Origin: Alloprevotella sp.
GTDB lineage: Bacteria > Bacteroidota > Bacteroidia > Bacteroidales > Bacteroidaceae
NCBI GenBank assembly: GCA_017476545.1
Contig: JAFUZP010000016.1
Coordinates: forward strand, 1 to 56,388
DNA: 56,388 nt
Reading direction: 5' to 3'
The position numbers and the translations under genes are program-made. Of this stretch, positions 23,647-31,588 are shown one piece after another. The notes beneath the pieces were generated by a model that saw only the letters and a list, made by a program, of their open reading frames with translations, was not told where the DNA came from and did not search any database. Numbering within the stretch: position 1 is the first letter of the stretch; each line of letters begins with the position of its first letter.

Positions 23647-25242
23647 TTATTTGATGAGGTTGCCGAGGATGTCGCGTGTGAGTTCGCGGGTAGCGGTGCG
23701 CGTGGCGGCGGAGGTGGCGTTCTTCACGACGCGTCCCGTGGCCGAGGTGCTGCTCTTGCGCGTAGTCTTCTTACCGGTCACTTTGTCCGATACCGCCGTG
23801 CCGATGATCGTGGCGAGGGAGGCGGTGACGGCTGTGATGACGGCCCGGATGATTTTGCTCACCAGTCCCTGCTTCTTGCTGCTCTTCCTGGTTTCCTTTT
23901 CTGCGGCTTTCTCTTCCGCTTTCCCGGCAGCCTGTGCTTCCGCCTCTGCGGCTTGCTGCTGGTCCAGGTCGCGGAGTACTTCGTATGCGCTCTCGCGGTC
24001 TTCGGGCGTATCGTACTTGCCGTAGATGCGTGACTGCCGGATGAGGTCGGCTCGCTGCCCCTCCGTGATGGCGCCAATCTGGCTGAGCGGGAAGAGTACC
24101 TTGGCCCGTTCGACGATGGCCGGTGCGCCTTTTTCGTCCAGGAAGGATACGAGGGCTTCGCCGGTCTCGAGTTGCGTGATGGCGTCCTCCGTCTTGAAGT
24201 CCGGGTTGGCCCGGAAAGTGTCGGCTGCGGTGCGCACGGCTTTCTGGTCCTTCGGCGTGTAGGCGCGCAGGGCGTGCTGGACGCGGTTGCCTAATTGTCC
24301 GAGGATGTTTTCGGGGAGGTCGGTGGGGCTCTGCGTGACGAAGTAGATGCCGACGCCTTTGCTTCGTATGAGGCGGATGACCTGCTCGATTTTGTCAATC
24401 ATGGCGCGTGAGGTGCCGTCGAACAGCATGTGTGCCTCGTCGAAGAAGAATACGAGTTTCGGGTAGTCGAGGTCGCCCACCTCGGGCAGGGAGGTGTAGA
24501 GTTCGGACATCAGCCAGAGGAGGAACGTGGAGTAGAGCTTGGGCTGGAGCATCAGCCGGTCTGCGGCGAGGACGCTCATCACGCCCTTCCCGCCTTCGCA
24601 CTGCAGCAGGTCCATGATGTCGAATGCGGGCTCGCCGAAGAATTTGTCGGCACCCTGTCCCTCCAGGGCGAGCAGTGCGCGCTGTATGGCGCCTACGCTG
24701 GCGGTGGAGATGTTGCCGTATTTCGTCGTGTAGGCCGAGGCGTTCTTCGCTGCGTAGTCCAGCATGGCGCGCAGGTCCTTGACATCGATGAGCAGCAGGC
24801 CGCGCTCGTCCGCGATCCGGAAGACGATATTGAGCACGCCGGCCTGTGTATCGTTCAGCTGCATGAGGCGTGCGAGCAGGTCGGGCCCCATCTGCGAGAC
24901 GGTGGCCCGCATGGGGTGTCCCTGTTCCCCGTACACGTCGTAGAAGCGGACGGGGCAGGCCTGGAACGCGGGTTCGGCGAGGCCGAACTCCGGCAGACGC
25001 TTCTCGATGAAGCCGCTGAGCCGGCCCGCCTGCGAGATGCCGGAGAGGTCGCCCTTCATGTCGGCCATGAAGCAGGGCACGCCTGCCTGGCAGAAACTTT
25101 CCGCCATGACCTGCAGCGTGACCGTCTTGCCCGTTCCCGTCGCTCCGGCGATGAGGCCGTGCCGGTTGGCCATTCTTCCCTGGATACTCAGTGCCCCGCT
25201 CGGGCCGTGGGCTATGTACAAGCCCTTCTCTCTGTCGAACAT
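23647..25242 (-). CDS. HerA-like ATPase (DUF853/YjgR type)
   Basis: A 531-residue P-loop ATPase of the HerA/FtsK-like superfamily, DUF853 branch. Walker A GATGTGKT is at residues 33-40, the Walker B region reads [13 protein letters not shown], and an arginine/sensor region with [13 protein letters not shown] follows. The C-terminal ~100 residues are rich in Ala/Glu/Lys and then Thr/Arg/Lys. HerA relatives are DNA-translocating or helicase hexamers; the role of this branch is unknown. I chose the ATG at 25242 because a TACTTTTG promoter lies about 40 bases upstream; a longer frame crosses that promoter. It is the first gene of a four-gene operon. Confidence 0.9.
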   Translation of the reverse strand: MFDREKGLYIAHGPSGALSIQGRMANRHGLIAGATGTGKTVTLQVMAESFCQAGVPCFMADMKGDLSGISQAGRLSGFIEKRLPEFGLAEPAFQACPVRFYDVYGEQGHPMRATVSQMGPDLLARLMQLNDTQAGVLNIVFRIADERGLLLIDVKDLRAMLDYAAKNASAYTTKYGNISTASVGAIQRALLALEGQGADKFFGEPAFDIMDLLQCEGGKGVMSVLAADRLMLQPKLYSTFLLWLMSELYTSLPEVGDLDYPKLVFFFDEAHMLFDGTSRAMIDKIEQVIRLIRSKGVGIYFVTQSPTDLPENILGQLGNRVQHALRAYTPKDQKAVRTAADTFRANPDFKTEDAITQLETGEALVSFLDEKGAPAIVERAKVLFPLSQIGAITEGQRADLIRQSRIYGKYDTPEDRESAYEVLRDLDQQQAAEAEAQAAGKAEEKAAEKETRKSSKKQGLVSKIIRAVITAVTASLATIIGTAVSDKVTGKKTTRKSSTSATGRVVKNATSAATRTATRELTRDILGNLIK

Positions 25243-25281
25243 AAATATAAAGGTGTAAGTGTTAGTTCTCTCTTGCTGTCG

Positions 25282-25289
25282 CAAAAGTA
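25282..25289 (-). promoter_or_regulatory. -7 element of the HerA-like operon
   Basis: Minus strand TACTTTTG, fitting TAnnTTTG. It gives a leader of about 33 nt before the ATG at 25242. Confidence 0.65.
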
Positions 25290-25385
25290 AGAATAATATT
25301 TGGAAGCCGCGCCCGTCCCCCGCCATTTTCCTCCGTCCGCCCCCATAGCAGTAAAGAATGCGTGCGCATTTTCGGCCTTGTCCGC

Positions 25386-25417
25386 CTTGCGGTTGTGCCG
25401 CCGAATGCCTACCTTTG
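25386..25417 (+). promoter_or_regulatory. Promoter of rnpB
   Basis: CTTG at 25386-25389, 20-nt spacer, TACCTTTG at 25410-25417. The predicted start near 25424 coincides with the 5' end of the RNase P RNA. Confidence 0.8.
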
Positions 25418-25422
25418 CCGAC

Positions 25423-25824
25423 GGAAAGCAGCCGGACGGTCCGTCGCGTGCGCTCCTGCCCCCGGCAGGCGGCGCAGGAGGAAAGTCCGGGCAGCGCAGG
25501 GCAGTCCGCTTCTTAATGGGAAGTAGTCCGTGAGGGTTAATCCGTGCAGAAGAAAATAACCGCCCGCTCCGTCCCCGCCGCACAGCAGGGGAGGCTTCGG
25601 GTAAGGGTGAGAAGGTGGGGTAAGAGCCCACCGGGCGGCTGGCGACAGCCGTGCCGTGCACATCGGACGCTGAAAGTTCATGTAAACCGGCGCATTCGGA
25701 GGGCGGCCCGCCCGAGCCGGAGGGTAGAACGATAGAGCCTGTCGGCGACGGCAGGCCAGGATAAATGACGGACACTCCGCTCGCATAGGAGAACAGAACC
25801 CGGCTTACAGGCCGACTGCTTTCC
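25423..25824 (+). ncRNA. rnpB: RNase P RNA (class A-like)
   Basis: The catalytic RNA of RNase P, which trims tRNA 5' leaders. Recognisable conserved parts in order: GAGGAAAGTCCGGGC (P4 5' side and following), AGAAGAAAATAACCGCC, GGTAAGGGTGAGAAGGTGG, GGGTAAGAGCCCACCG, GGATAAATGACGGACAC, and ACAGAACCCGGCTTACAGGC near the 3' end (P4 3' side). The ends close the molecule: GGAAAGCAG at 25423-25431 pairs with CTGCTTTCC at 25816-25824, giving about 402 nt. A promoter ends six bases before it. It is on the plus strand, divergent from the HerA-like operon. Confidence 0.95.
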
Positions 25825-25833
25825 CCTCCATAC

Positions 25834-25900
25834 GGCGGGTGGCAGGCTTGCGCGCGGGCAGTTACCGCAGCGGAACGCCAGCCTCCCGCCTTTGTATTCT
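25834..25900 (+). terminator. Probable rnpB terminator
   Basis: GGCGGGTGGC at 25834-25843 can pair with GCCA and CCCGCC at 25877-25890, with a short bulge, and TTTGTATTCT follows. It starts ten bases after the RNA's 3' end. Confidence 0.5.
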
Positions 25901-25928
25901 CCCACCTTCATCGGCCATGGTGGAGTGG

Positions 25929-26030
25929 CCCTAGGGTTACGGAGAGCTATCCCTAGGGTTACGGAGAGCTATCCCTAGGGGTACGAGGAACTATCCCTAT
26001 GGTTACGGGGAACTATCCCTAGGGTTAGCG
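25929..26030. repeat. 22-nt palindromic repeat array, class I (5 units)
   Basis: CCCTA cores start at 25929, 25951, 25973, 25995 and 26017, all exactly 22 nt apart. Units are close to TCCCTAGGGTTACGGAGAGC, with CCCTAGGG as a perfect 8-bp palindrome in three of five. It lies between rnpB and the serC promoter. Base changes fall mainly at the core's sixth position and in the linker. Confidence 0.92.
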
Positions 26031-26116
26031 ACGCTCCGCGCAGGCCCTGCTGGCAGGGCCGTCTCCCCCGCTTTTCCTTAATCTTCGGGTGTCGTTGTAA
26101 AAAACTTCGGAGAAAG

Positions 26117-26148
26117 TTTGCGGACTTGCCGAATTCTCTTTACTTTCG
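26117..26148 (+). promoter_or_regulatory. Promoter of serC operon
   Basis: TTTG at 26117-26120, 20-nt spacer, TACTTTCG at 26141-26148. A leader of about 30 nt, ACTAACTGATACACA, precedes the ATG. Confidence 0.75.
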
Positions 26149-26185
26149 CGCAGAAAAATATTTAATATCCACTAACTGATACACA

Positions 26186-27298
26186 ATGAAAAAGTACAAT
26201 TTCAACGCAGGACCCTGCGTACTTCCGAAGGAAGCCGTGGAGTCAACCATCAACGCAATTCGCGATTTTGACAACACGGGCATCGGCCTGATGGAAATCT
26301 CCCACCGCACGCCCGGATGGGAACGCCTCATGGCAGAAACCCGCCAGCTCTGGCGCGACCTGCTCGGCATACCCGACACGTACGAAGTGCTCTTCCTCGG
26401 CGGCGGCGCCAGCACGCAGTTCTTCATGCTGCCCGCCAACCTGATGAAGAAGAAGGCCGCCTACCTGCAGACGGGCGTTTGGGCCAAGAAGGCAGCGAAG
26501 GAAGCCAAGAACTTCGGCGAGACGGCAATCGTAGCCTCCTCCGAGGACAAGACTTACAGCTACATCCCGAAAGGATGGCAGGTGCCCGCTGACGCCGACT
26601 ACTTCCACATCACGACGAACAACACCATCTACGGAACGGAAATCCGCCGCGACTTCACAGCCGAGGAGTGCAACGGCGTGATGCTCGTAGCCGACATGTC
26701 GTCGGACATCATGAGCCGCCCCGTTGACGTCACGAAGTACGGCCTCATCTACGGTGGCGCGCAGAAGAACGTAGGTCCCGCAGGCGTCACCTTCGTCATC
26801 GTGCGCAAGGACATCCTGGGGCAGATTGGCGACCGCGCATACATGAACCCGCTGCCCACGATGGTGGACTACCGCACGCACGCCGCCGAGGAAGCCCGCA
26901 ACATCTCCATGTTCAACACGCCTCCCGTACTGCCCATCTTCGTCATGCACGAGACGCTCAGCTGGATCAAGAACACCGTCGGCGGCCTCGAGGCCATGAA
27001 CAAGATAAACGTCAGGAAGTCCGACATGCTCTACGAGGAAATAGACCGCAACCGCCTGTTCGTAGGCACCGTCAGCAACGCCGAGGACCGCTCCATCATG
27101 AACCATTGCTGGGTGATGGCTCCGGGTTACGAGGAGCTGCAGAACGAGTTCATGGAGTTCGCCAAGGAGCGCGGCATGGTAGGCATCAAGGGCCACCGCA
27201 GCGTAGGCGGCTTCCGCGCATCCCTCTACAACGCCTGCAAGGTCGAGGACGTCGAAGCCCTCGTAGCTTGCATGAAGGAATTTGAAGCAAAGCACTAA
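26186..27298 (+). CDS. serC: Phosphoserine aminotransferase SerC
   Basis: A 370-residue PLP enzyme that converts 3-phosphohydroxypyruvate and glutamate to phosphoserine; it also acts in DXP-dependent B6 synthesis. Conserved pieces: KKYNFNAGPCVLPKEAV, LMEISHR, FLGGGASTQFFMLPANL, ADMSSDIMSRP and the PLP lysine in GGAQKNVGPAG (K194). GHRSVGGFRASLYNA closes the C-terminal domain. The upstream CCCTA array and promoter suggest this is the start of the serC / serA-like / DUF1015 unit. The 121-bp gap before the next gene carries remnants of a dispersed palindrome. Confidence 0.96.
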   Translation: MKKYNFNAGPCVLPKEAVESTINAIRDFDNTGIGLMEISHRTPGWERLMAETRQLWRDLLGIPDTYEVLFLGGGASTQFFMLPANLMKKKAAYLQTGVWAKKAAKEAKNFGETAIVASSEDKTYSYIPKGWQVPADADYFHITTNNTIYGTEIRRDFTAEECNGVMLVADMSSDIMSRPVDVTKYGLIYGGAQKNVGPAGVTFVIVRKDILGQIGDRAYMNPLPTMVDYRTHAAEEARNISMFNTPPVLPIFVMHETLSWIKNTVGGLEAMNKINVRKSDMLYEEIDRNRLFVGTVSNAEDRSIMNHCWVMAPGYEELQNEFMEFAKERGMVGIKGHRSVGGFRASLYNACKVEDVEALVACMKEFEAKH

Positions 27299-27316
27299 AG
27301 CCCCTCCACACCCCCA

Positions 27317-27346
27317 CCCTCTCCTCCCCTTAATGGGCGGAGAGGG
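27317..27346. repeat. Dispersed CCCTCTCC/GGAGAGGG palindrome
   Basis: CCCTCTCC (27317-27324) and GGAGAGGG (27339-27346) form an 8-bp stem, and a similar C-rich then CTTGGGGAG stretch follows near 27385-27405. Relatives of this element are in both long leaders (near 2535-2570 and 7605-7645). Another is inside the coding sequence at 53861-53900. Confidence 0.6.
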
Positions 27347-27419
27347 AGTATATAGTAATCATCCCAACAAAACCATCCCACTTCCTCCCTCTTGGGGAGA
27401 ACCATAGTGGGGCTGAATT

Positions 27420-28340
27420 ATGAAGATTTTAGTTGCAACCCAGAAGCCCTTCGCACCTGTTGCTGTCGAAGGCATTAAGAAAATCGTTGTTGAGGCCGGC
27501 TACGAGTTCGCCCTCATCGAGAAATACGAAGAAAAGGCTGAACTGCTTGTCGCCGTCAAGGACGCCAACGCCCTCATCATCCGCTCCGACAAAGTGGACG
27601 CCGAGGTGATGGACGCCGCTCCCGAACTGAAGATTGTCGTGCGCGCCGGCGCAGGTTTCGACAACGTAGATTGCGAGGCTGCCAAGCAACGCGGCATCGT
27701 CGTCATGAACACGCCGGGACAGAACTCCAACGCCGTAGCCGAGCTCGTGTTCGGCATGCTGCTCTTCGCCGTCCGCAACCGCTTCAACGGCAAGGCCGGA
27801 ACGGAGCTGAAGGGCAAGCGCCTCGGCCTGCTCGCCTTCGGCAACGTGCCGCAGAACGTAGCCCGCATCGCCAAGGGCTTCGGCATGGAAATCTCCGCCT
27901 ACGACGCCTACTGCCCCGCAGAGGTGTTCACGCGCGAAAACGTGAAGCAGGTGATGTCGCCCGCAGAACTCTTCAAGACCTGCGACGTCGTCAGCCTCCA
28001 CATCCCCAGCACGCCCGAAACGCGCCAGAGCATCAACGCAGCCCTCATCGGCTCCATGCCGAAGGGCGGCATCCTTGTGAACACGGCACGCCAAGACGTC
28101 ATCAACGAGCCCGAACTCATCGCCACCATGCAGGAACGCACGGACCTGCGCTACCTCAGCGACCTGCAGCTCGCCGCTCACGACGAAGCCCTCGAGAAGC
28201 TGGGCGACCGCTACTTCGCCACGCCGAAGAAGATGGGCGCGCAGACCGCCGAAGCCAACATCAACGCCGGCCTCGCCGCCGCCAACCAGATTGTCGGCTT
28301 CTTCAAGGACGGATGCACAAAGTTTCAAGTTAATAAGTAA
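27420..28340 (+). CDS. serA: 3-phosphoglycerate dehydrogenase-like protein
   Basis: A 306-residue D-2-hydroxyacid dehydrogenase, placed by context (between serC and DUF1015) as the phosphoglycerate dehydrogenase of serine synthesis. The substrate domain has IVVRAGAGFDNVD and the NAD domain has GLLAFGNVPQNVARIAKGFG, where the usual GxGxxG ends atypically. The catalytic Arg is in NTARQDVIN (R224). The usual Glu and His of the D-hydroxyacid dehydrogenase site are not obvious: the region that normally reads PH(L/I) is here ATPKKMGAQTAEAN. No ACT or ASB regulatory domain follows, so it is the short form. Function is likely but not certain. Confidence 0.85.
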   Translation: MKILVATQKPFAPVAVEGIKKIVVEAGYEFALIEKYEEKAELLVAVKDANALIIRSDKVDAEVMDAAPELKIVVRAGAGFDNVDCEAAKQRGIVVMNTPGQNSNAVAELVFGMLLFAVRNRFNGKAGTELKGKRLGLLAFGNVPQNVARIAKGFGMEISAYDAYCPAEVFTRENVKQVMSPAELFKTCDVVSLHIPSTPETRQSINAALIGSMPKGGILVNTARQDVINEPELIATMQERTDLRYLSDLQLAAHDEALEKLGDRYFATPKKMGAQTAEANINAGLAAANQIVGFFKDGCTKFQVNK

Positions 28341-28346
28341 GCAAAT

Positions 28347-29594
28347 ATGGCAACAATAAAACCGTTTCGTGGACTACGTCCCCCACGCGAACTTGTTGAG
28401 CGTGTAGAGAGCCGTCCCTATGATGTGCTGGAAAGCGACGAGGCTCGCGTAGAAGCAGGCGACAATGAAATGTCGCTCTATCACATCATCAAACCCGAAA
28501 TTGACTTCCCCGAAGGCACAAGCGAGTACGACCCGCGCGTTTACGAGAAGGCTGCCGAGAACTTCCAGAAGTTCCAGGATAAAGGCTGGCTCGTACAGGA
28601 CGAAAAGGAAATGTACTATATCTATGCCCAGACGATGAATGGTAAGACGCAGTACGGCCTCGTCATTGGTGCCCATACCAAGGACTACCAGAGCGGCCTC
28701 ATCAAGAAGCACGAGCTTACACGTCGCGACAAGGAAGAAGACCGCATGAAGCACGTCCGCGTGAACAATGCCAACATCGAGCCAGTGTTCTTTGCCTATC
28801 CCGACAATGCCGTACTCAATGAGCTCATCATGCGCTATGCCGCCACTGAACCCGTCTATGACTTCATCGCACCGATTGATGGCTTCGGACATAAGTTCTG
28901 GCTCGTAAGCGACGATGCCGACATCGCGCTCATTACGGAGGAATTTGCCAAGATGCCCGCTCTCTACATCGCCGACGGCCACCATCGCAGTGCCGCCGCC
29001 GCACTCGTCGGAGCGGAGAAGGCAGCCCAGAATCCTGACAACAAAGGTACGGAGGAATACAATTACTTCATGGCTGTAGCATTTCAGGCCTCGCAGCTTA
29101 CAATCCTGGACTACAACCGCGTGGTTAAGGACCTCAACGGCCGCACGCCCGCAGAATTCCTCGCCGCGCTGGAGAAGAATTTCGTCGTGGCAGACAAGGG
29201 TAGGGAGGAATACCGTCCGCAGTGTGCCCATGAGTTCTCCCTCTACCTTGAAGGCCGCTGGTACAGCCTCACGGCGCGTCCCGGCACCTACGACGAGAGC
29301 GACCCCATCGGCGTGCTCGACGTGGACATCAGCAGCCGCCTCATCCTGGACGAACTGCTCGGCATCAAGGACCTGCGCTCCGACAAGCGCATTGACTTCG
29401 TAGGCGGCCTGCGCGGGCTGGGCGAACTGAAGCGTCGCGTCGATAGCGGCGAGATGCAGATGGCCCTCGCCCTCTACCCCGTCACGATGCAGCAAATCAT
29501 GAACATCGCCGACAGCGGAAAGATCATGCCGCCGAAGGCCACGTGGTTCGAGCCCAAGCTCCGCAGCGGCCTCGTCATCCACAAACTCAGCTGA
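28347..29594 (+). CDS. DUF1015 family protein
   Basis: A 415-residue cytosolic protein of the DUF1015 family. Diagnostic parts: KPFRGLRPP and SRPYDVL at the N-terminus, HELTRRDKEEDRMKH, and IADGHHRSAAAAL with conserved His-His-Arg, reminiscent of ParB/sulfiredoxin-type nucleotide sites. The gene starts six bases after the serA-like stop, so it is part of the serine operon; a link to serine metabolism is inferred from that. A terminator follows. Confidence 0.88.
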   Translation: MATIKPFRGLRPPRELVERVESRPYDVLESDEARVEAGDNEMSLYHIIKPEIDFPEGTSEYDPRVYEKAAENFQKFQDKGWLVQDEKEMYYIYAQTMNGKTQYGLVIGAHTKDYQSGLIKKHELTRRDKEEDRMKHVRVNNANIEPVFFAYPDNAVLNELIMRYAATEPVYDFIAPIDGFGHKFWLVSDDADIALITEEFAKMPALYIADGHHRSAAAALVGAEKAAQNPDNKGTEEYNYFMAVAFQASQLTILDYNRVVKDLNGRTPAEFLAALEKNFVVADKGREEYRPQCAHEFSLYLEGRWYSLTARPGTYDESDPIGVLDVDISSRLILDELLGIKDLRSDKRIDFVGGLRGLGELKRRVDSGEMQMALALYPVTMQQIMNIADSGKIMPPKATWFEPKLRSGLVIHKLS

Positions 29595-29616
29595 AAATAA
29601 TATTATATAGCAATGT

Positions 29617-29656
29617 ACGCACGGGGGCAGTCAATGGAAGCCTTCGTGCGTCTTTC
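29617..29656 (+). terminator. Terminator of serine operon
   Basis: ACGCACG (29617-29623) pairs with CGTGCGT (29645-29651), then CTTTCTTATTATTTG. It separates the serine genes from cas1 (start 29715). No promoter consensus for cas1 is clear in the remaining 60 bases. Confidence 0.65.
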
Positions 29657-29714
29657 TTATTATTTGCTGTTGCGGGATATTCACGATTAGTTTTAACGCT
29701 TCAAACAATATGTT

Positions 29715-30575
29715 ATGCCAAAACAAACTTTGTTCCTGACTTCGGCGTTGGATGTCAGTGTAGAAAACGGACTATTAAAAATGAAAAAGACGGATGAGCA
29801 GAGCAATCCGCTTTATAGGAGTTTGGAAGACATACACATTATTATAGTAGATAACCACTCCGTACATTTTACCGTTCCTTCACTCTGCCTTCTTGGCAAG
29901 TCTCATATCCCTGTAGTGTTCTGTGATGAGCGTCACATGCCGATAACTGTTCTCACCGAATTAGACGGCAGTTCAGTCCAAGGAAAGATATACCGCGCCC
30001 AGCTTGGGGTAGGAGCCGTGAAAAAGAAACGGCTTTGGAAGCAGGTTGTAGAATGGAAGATAAGAAACCAATCACGCTTGTTAGAGCGTTTAGAGCTCGG
30101 TAACGATCCCTTGAAACGGTATTACCAGAATGTGTGTAGCGGCGACTCTACAAATCGTGAGGGACAGGCTGCAAAACTCTACTGGAAGACACTCTTTGGC
30201 AGGACTTTCATTCGTAGCCGCTATGGGGAGGCTCCCAACAACCTCTTGAACTATGGCTACTCTATACTGCGTGCATATATTGCCCGTGCGTTGATAGGAA
30301 GCGGTCTCCTTCCATCTATAGGAATCAATCATAAAAGTTATTTTAACGCCCTGCCGCTAGCAGACGACATCATGGAGCCATATCGTCCTTTTATTGATGA
30401 AGCGGTCTTCTATATCTTCGCGGGTGGTGTTACCGATATAGACAAAACGGTTAAGTATGAACTCGCCAACATCTTTTACGAGCGAATCTCCCTGAACCAA
30501 CTCTCACAAACCACGCACTCTTTAGCAGCCTGTTTCGCAGGAGAGGCAGACTGTATTTACTATCCGTTAATTTAG
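29715..30575 (+). CDS. cas1: CRISPR-associated endonuclease Cas1 (type II-like)
   Basis: A 286-residue Cas1 integrase, the catalytic subunit that inserts spacers at CRISPR repeats. The N-terminal beta-domain (TLFLTSALDVSVENGLL... SLEDIHIIIVDNHSV... VVFCDERHMP) resembles type II Cas1. The three metal ligands appear intact: E149 in NREGQAAKLYW, H206 in GINHKSYFN, and E221 in DIMEPYRP. Length is normal (~290-300). The DNA is clearly more AT-rich than the flanking housekeeping genes, suggesting acquisition. No cas9, csn2, cas4 or effector gene lies in the window, and no array follows cas2. Six bases separate it from cas2. Confidence 0.93.
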   Translation: MPKQTLFLTSALDVSVENGLLKMKKTDEQSNPLYRSLEDIHIIIVDNHSVHFTVPSLCLLGKSHIPVVFCDERHMPITVLTELDGSSVQGKIYRAQLGVGAVKKKRLWKQVVEWKIRNQSRLLERLELGNDPLKRYYQNVCSGDSTNREGQAAKLYWKTLFGRTFIRSRYGEAPNNLLNYGYSILRAYIARALIGSGLLPSIGINHKSYFNALPLADDIMEPYRPFIDEAVFYIFAGGVTDIDKTVKYELANIFYERISLNQLSQTTHSLAACFAGEADCIYYPLI

Positions 30576-30580
30576 TCCCC

Positions 30581-30901
30581 ATGTTCCTATATGTATATTT
30601 TCGCTTTCCTGTACACGCTCGAACCGGGCGGGAGCAGCAGAAACAGTTTTGCAAATTGCTAGAACGCGCAGGTTTCAGTCGTTTGCACCAAGGGCTTTAT
30701 ATAAGGCATTGTTTCACACAGGCAGGTGCTGCAGCCCATAAGGAACGAATATTGGAAATTATTCCCTCTAAATGCCAAATAAGTATTATATTTGTCCCCG
30801 ACAAGCAGCAATCATATAGTTATCACTATTGGGGGATAAAACGTATAAAAAAAGCGTCCGACGACAGCCTAAAAGCAAAAGGAACTATCGAATTCATTTA
30901 A
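30581..30901 (+). CDS. cas2: CRISPR-associated protein Cas2
   Basis: A 106-residue Cas2, the structural partner of Cas1. It begins MFLYVYFRFPVHARTGRE, the usual first beta strand and turn, then LLERAGFSRLHQGLYIRHC, and ends with a strand carrying ISIIFVPDKQ. The first strand normally carries a conserved Asp (FDLP), here Arg8 in YFRFPV, so the metal-dependent nuclease activity of some Cas2 proteins may be absent. That activity is not required for spacer acquisition in studied systems. The low-GC composition matches cas1. A 35-nt repeat starts 46 bases after the stop. Confidence 0.88.
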   Translation: MFLYVYFRFPVHARTGREQQKQFCKLLERAGFSRLHQGLYIRHCFTQAGAAAHKERILEIIPSKCQISIIFVPDKQQSYSYHYWGIKRIKKASDDSLKAKGTIEFI

Positions 30902-30947
30902 GAAAATCCTTACAAAATTTTGGCTCTCAGGAGAATGTACCGAATAG

Positions 30948-30982
30948 GTTTGAAATTATAGAATAAGCATTATGATTAAAAC
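30948..30982 (+). repeat. GTTT...AAAC repeat, copy 1
   Basis: 35 nt beginning GTTTGAAATTATAGAATAAG and ending TATGATTAAAAC. It matches copy 2 at 31541 except for one missing T. It lies where a CRISPR array would start after cas2, but no second repeat occurs at spacer distance. Confidence 0.7.
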
Positions 30983-31024
30983 AAAAAAATCTGACAAACG
31001 TAACCACAGATGCCCGCAAATCCT

Positions 31025-31032
31025 TACCTTTG
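31025..31032 (+). promoter_or_regulatory. -7 element of the 152-aa gene
   Basis: TACCTTTG, fitting TAnnTTTG, 22 bases before the ATG at 31054. An in-frame TTG overlaps the end of the box and so cannot be the start. Confidence 0.65.
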
Positions 31033-31053
31033 CGGACATACAAACTATATGAC

Positions 31054-31512
31054 ATGAAAATATCTGACTATGCCATAATGCCATGGGCGTTCTTCTGCGC
31101 CCTTATGGCCGGCGGGGTGTACTTCCTGATAGGCTTCCCCATCCTCATCGCCCTGGTCTATATCGCGGACTTCTTCATCGAAGAGCACAAACTCAAGAAA
31201 CGGCGCAAAGAAGAGTTCAGGCAGTACAACGAATGGGCGCAGGAAGACCTCGGACGCGGAGTGGACTGGCCGGAAATCGTCTGGTACGACAAAGTGCTCT
31301 TCCGGAAGTTCCTGGAAGAGGCGGACGGGGACAAGGAACAAGCGGCGCGGAAAGTCTCCGAACTGATGATGCCGCGCGACAAGTCCATCGGCGAAGAGTG
31401 GGCGGCGTACGCCCGCGAACTTGAAACCGGGATATGGACTCACCCGCATACCCCTAAAGACCACAAGATTTCCCCCAAAGGCCCGCTAATCCCGGAAATA
31501 GAAGAATACTGA
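31054..31512 (+). CDS. Small membrane-anchored protein, unknown
   Basis: A 152-residue protein with one long or two short membrane segments at about residues 6-40 (IMPWAFFCALMAGGVYFLIGFPILIALV). A charged cytoplasmic-looking tail follows, rich in Lys/Arg/Glu and Trp (HKLKKRRKEEF... GVDWPEIVWYDK), ending in a Pro-rich stretch. I recognise no family. It has its own promoter and is bracketed by two near-identical 35/36-nt repeats, directly behind cas1-cas2. Its GC-rich codon use resembles the chromosome, not the cas genes. Confidence 0.75.
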   Translation: MKISDYAIMPWAFFCALMAGGVYFLIGFPILIALVYIADFFIEEHKLKKRRKEEFRQYNEWAQEDLGRGVDWPEIVWYDKVLFRKFLEEADGDKEQAARKVSELMMPRDKSIGEEWAAYARELETGIWTHPHTPKDHKISPKGPLIPEIEEY

Positions 31513-31540
31513 GCCTCTGGGACGGAGCACCAGCACTCCG

Positions 31541-31576
31541 GTTTGAAATTATAGAATTAAGCATTATGATTAAAAC
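31541..31576 (+). repeat. GTTT...AAAC repeat, copy 2
   Basis: 36 nt from GTTTGAAATTATAGAATTAA to ATGATTAAAAC, 558 bp after copy 1. It ends 12 bases before the CstA-like start. TTTG at 31542 and TATGATTA at 31566 are 20 nt apart, so the repeat may also contain a weak promoter for that gene. Confidence 0.7.
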
Positions 31577-31588
31577 AAAAACTATAAT

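Noticed and set aside
25326-25409. Hairpin AATGCG/CGCATT near 25353 as a separate regulatory element
   Set aside because: Only a 6-bp stem with a 2-nt loop between two divergent promoters; too weak to call.
31030-31053. TTG start for the 152-aa membrane protein
   Set aside because: The TTG overlaps the end of the -7 box TACCTTTG and would not be transcribed; the ATG at 31054 is preferred.
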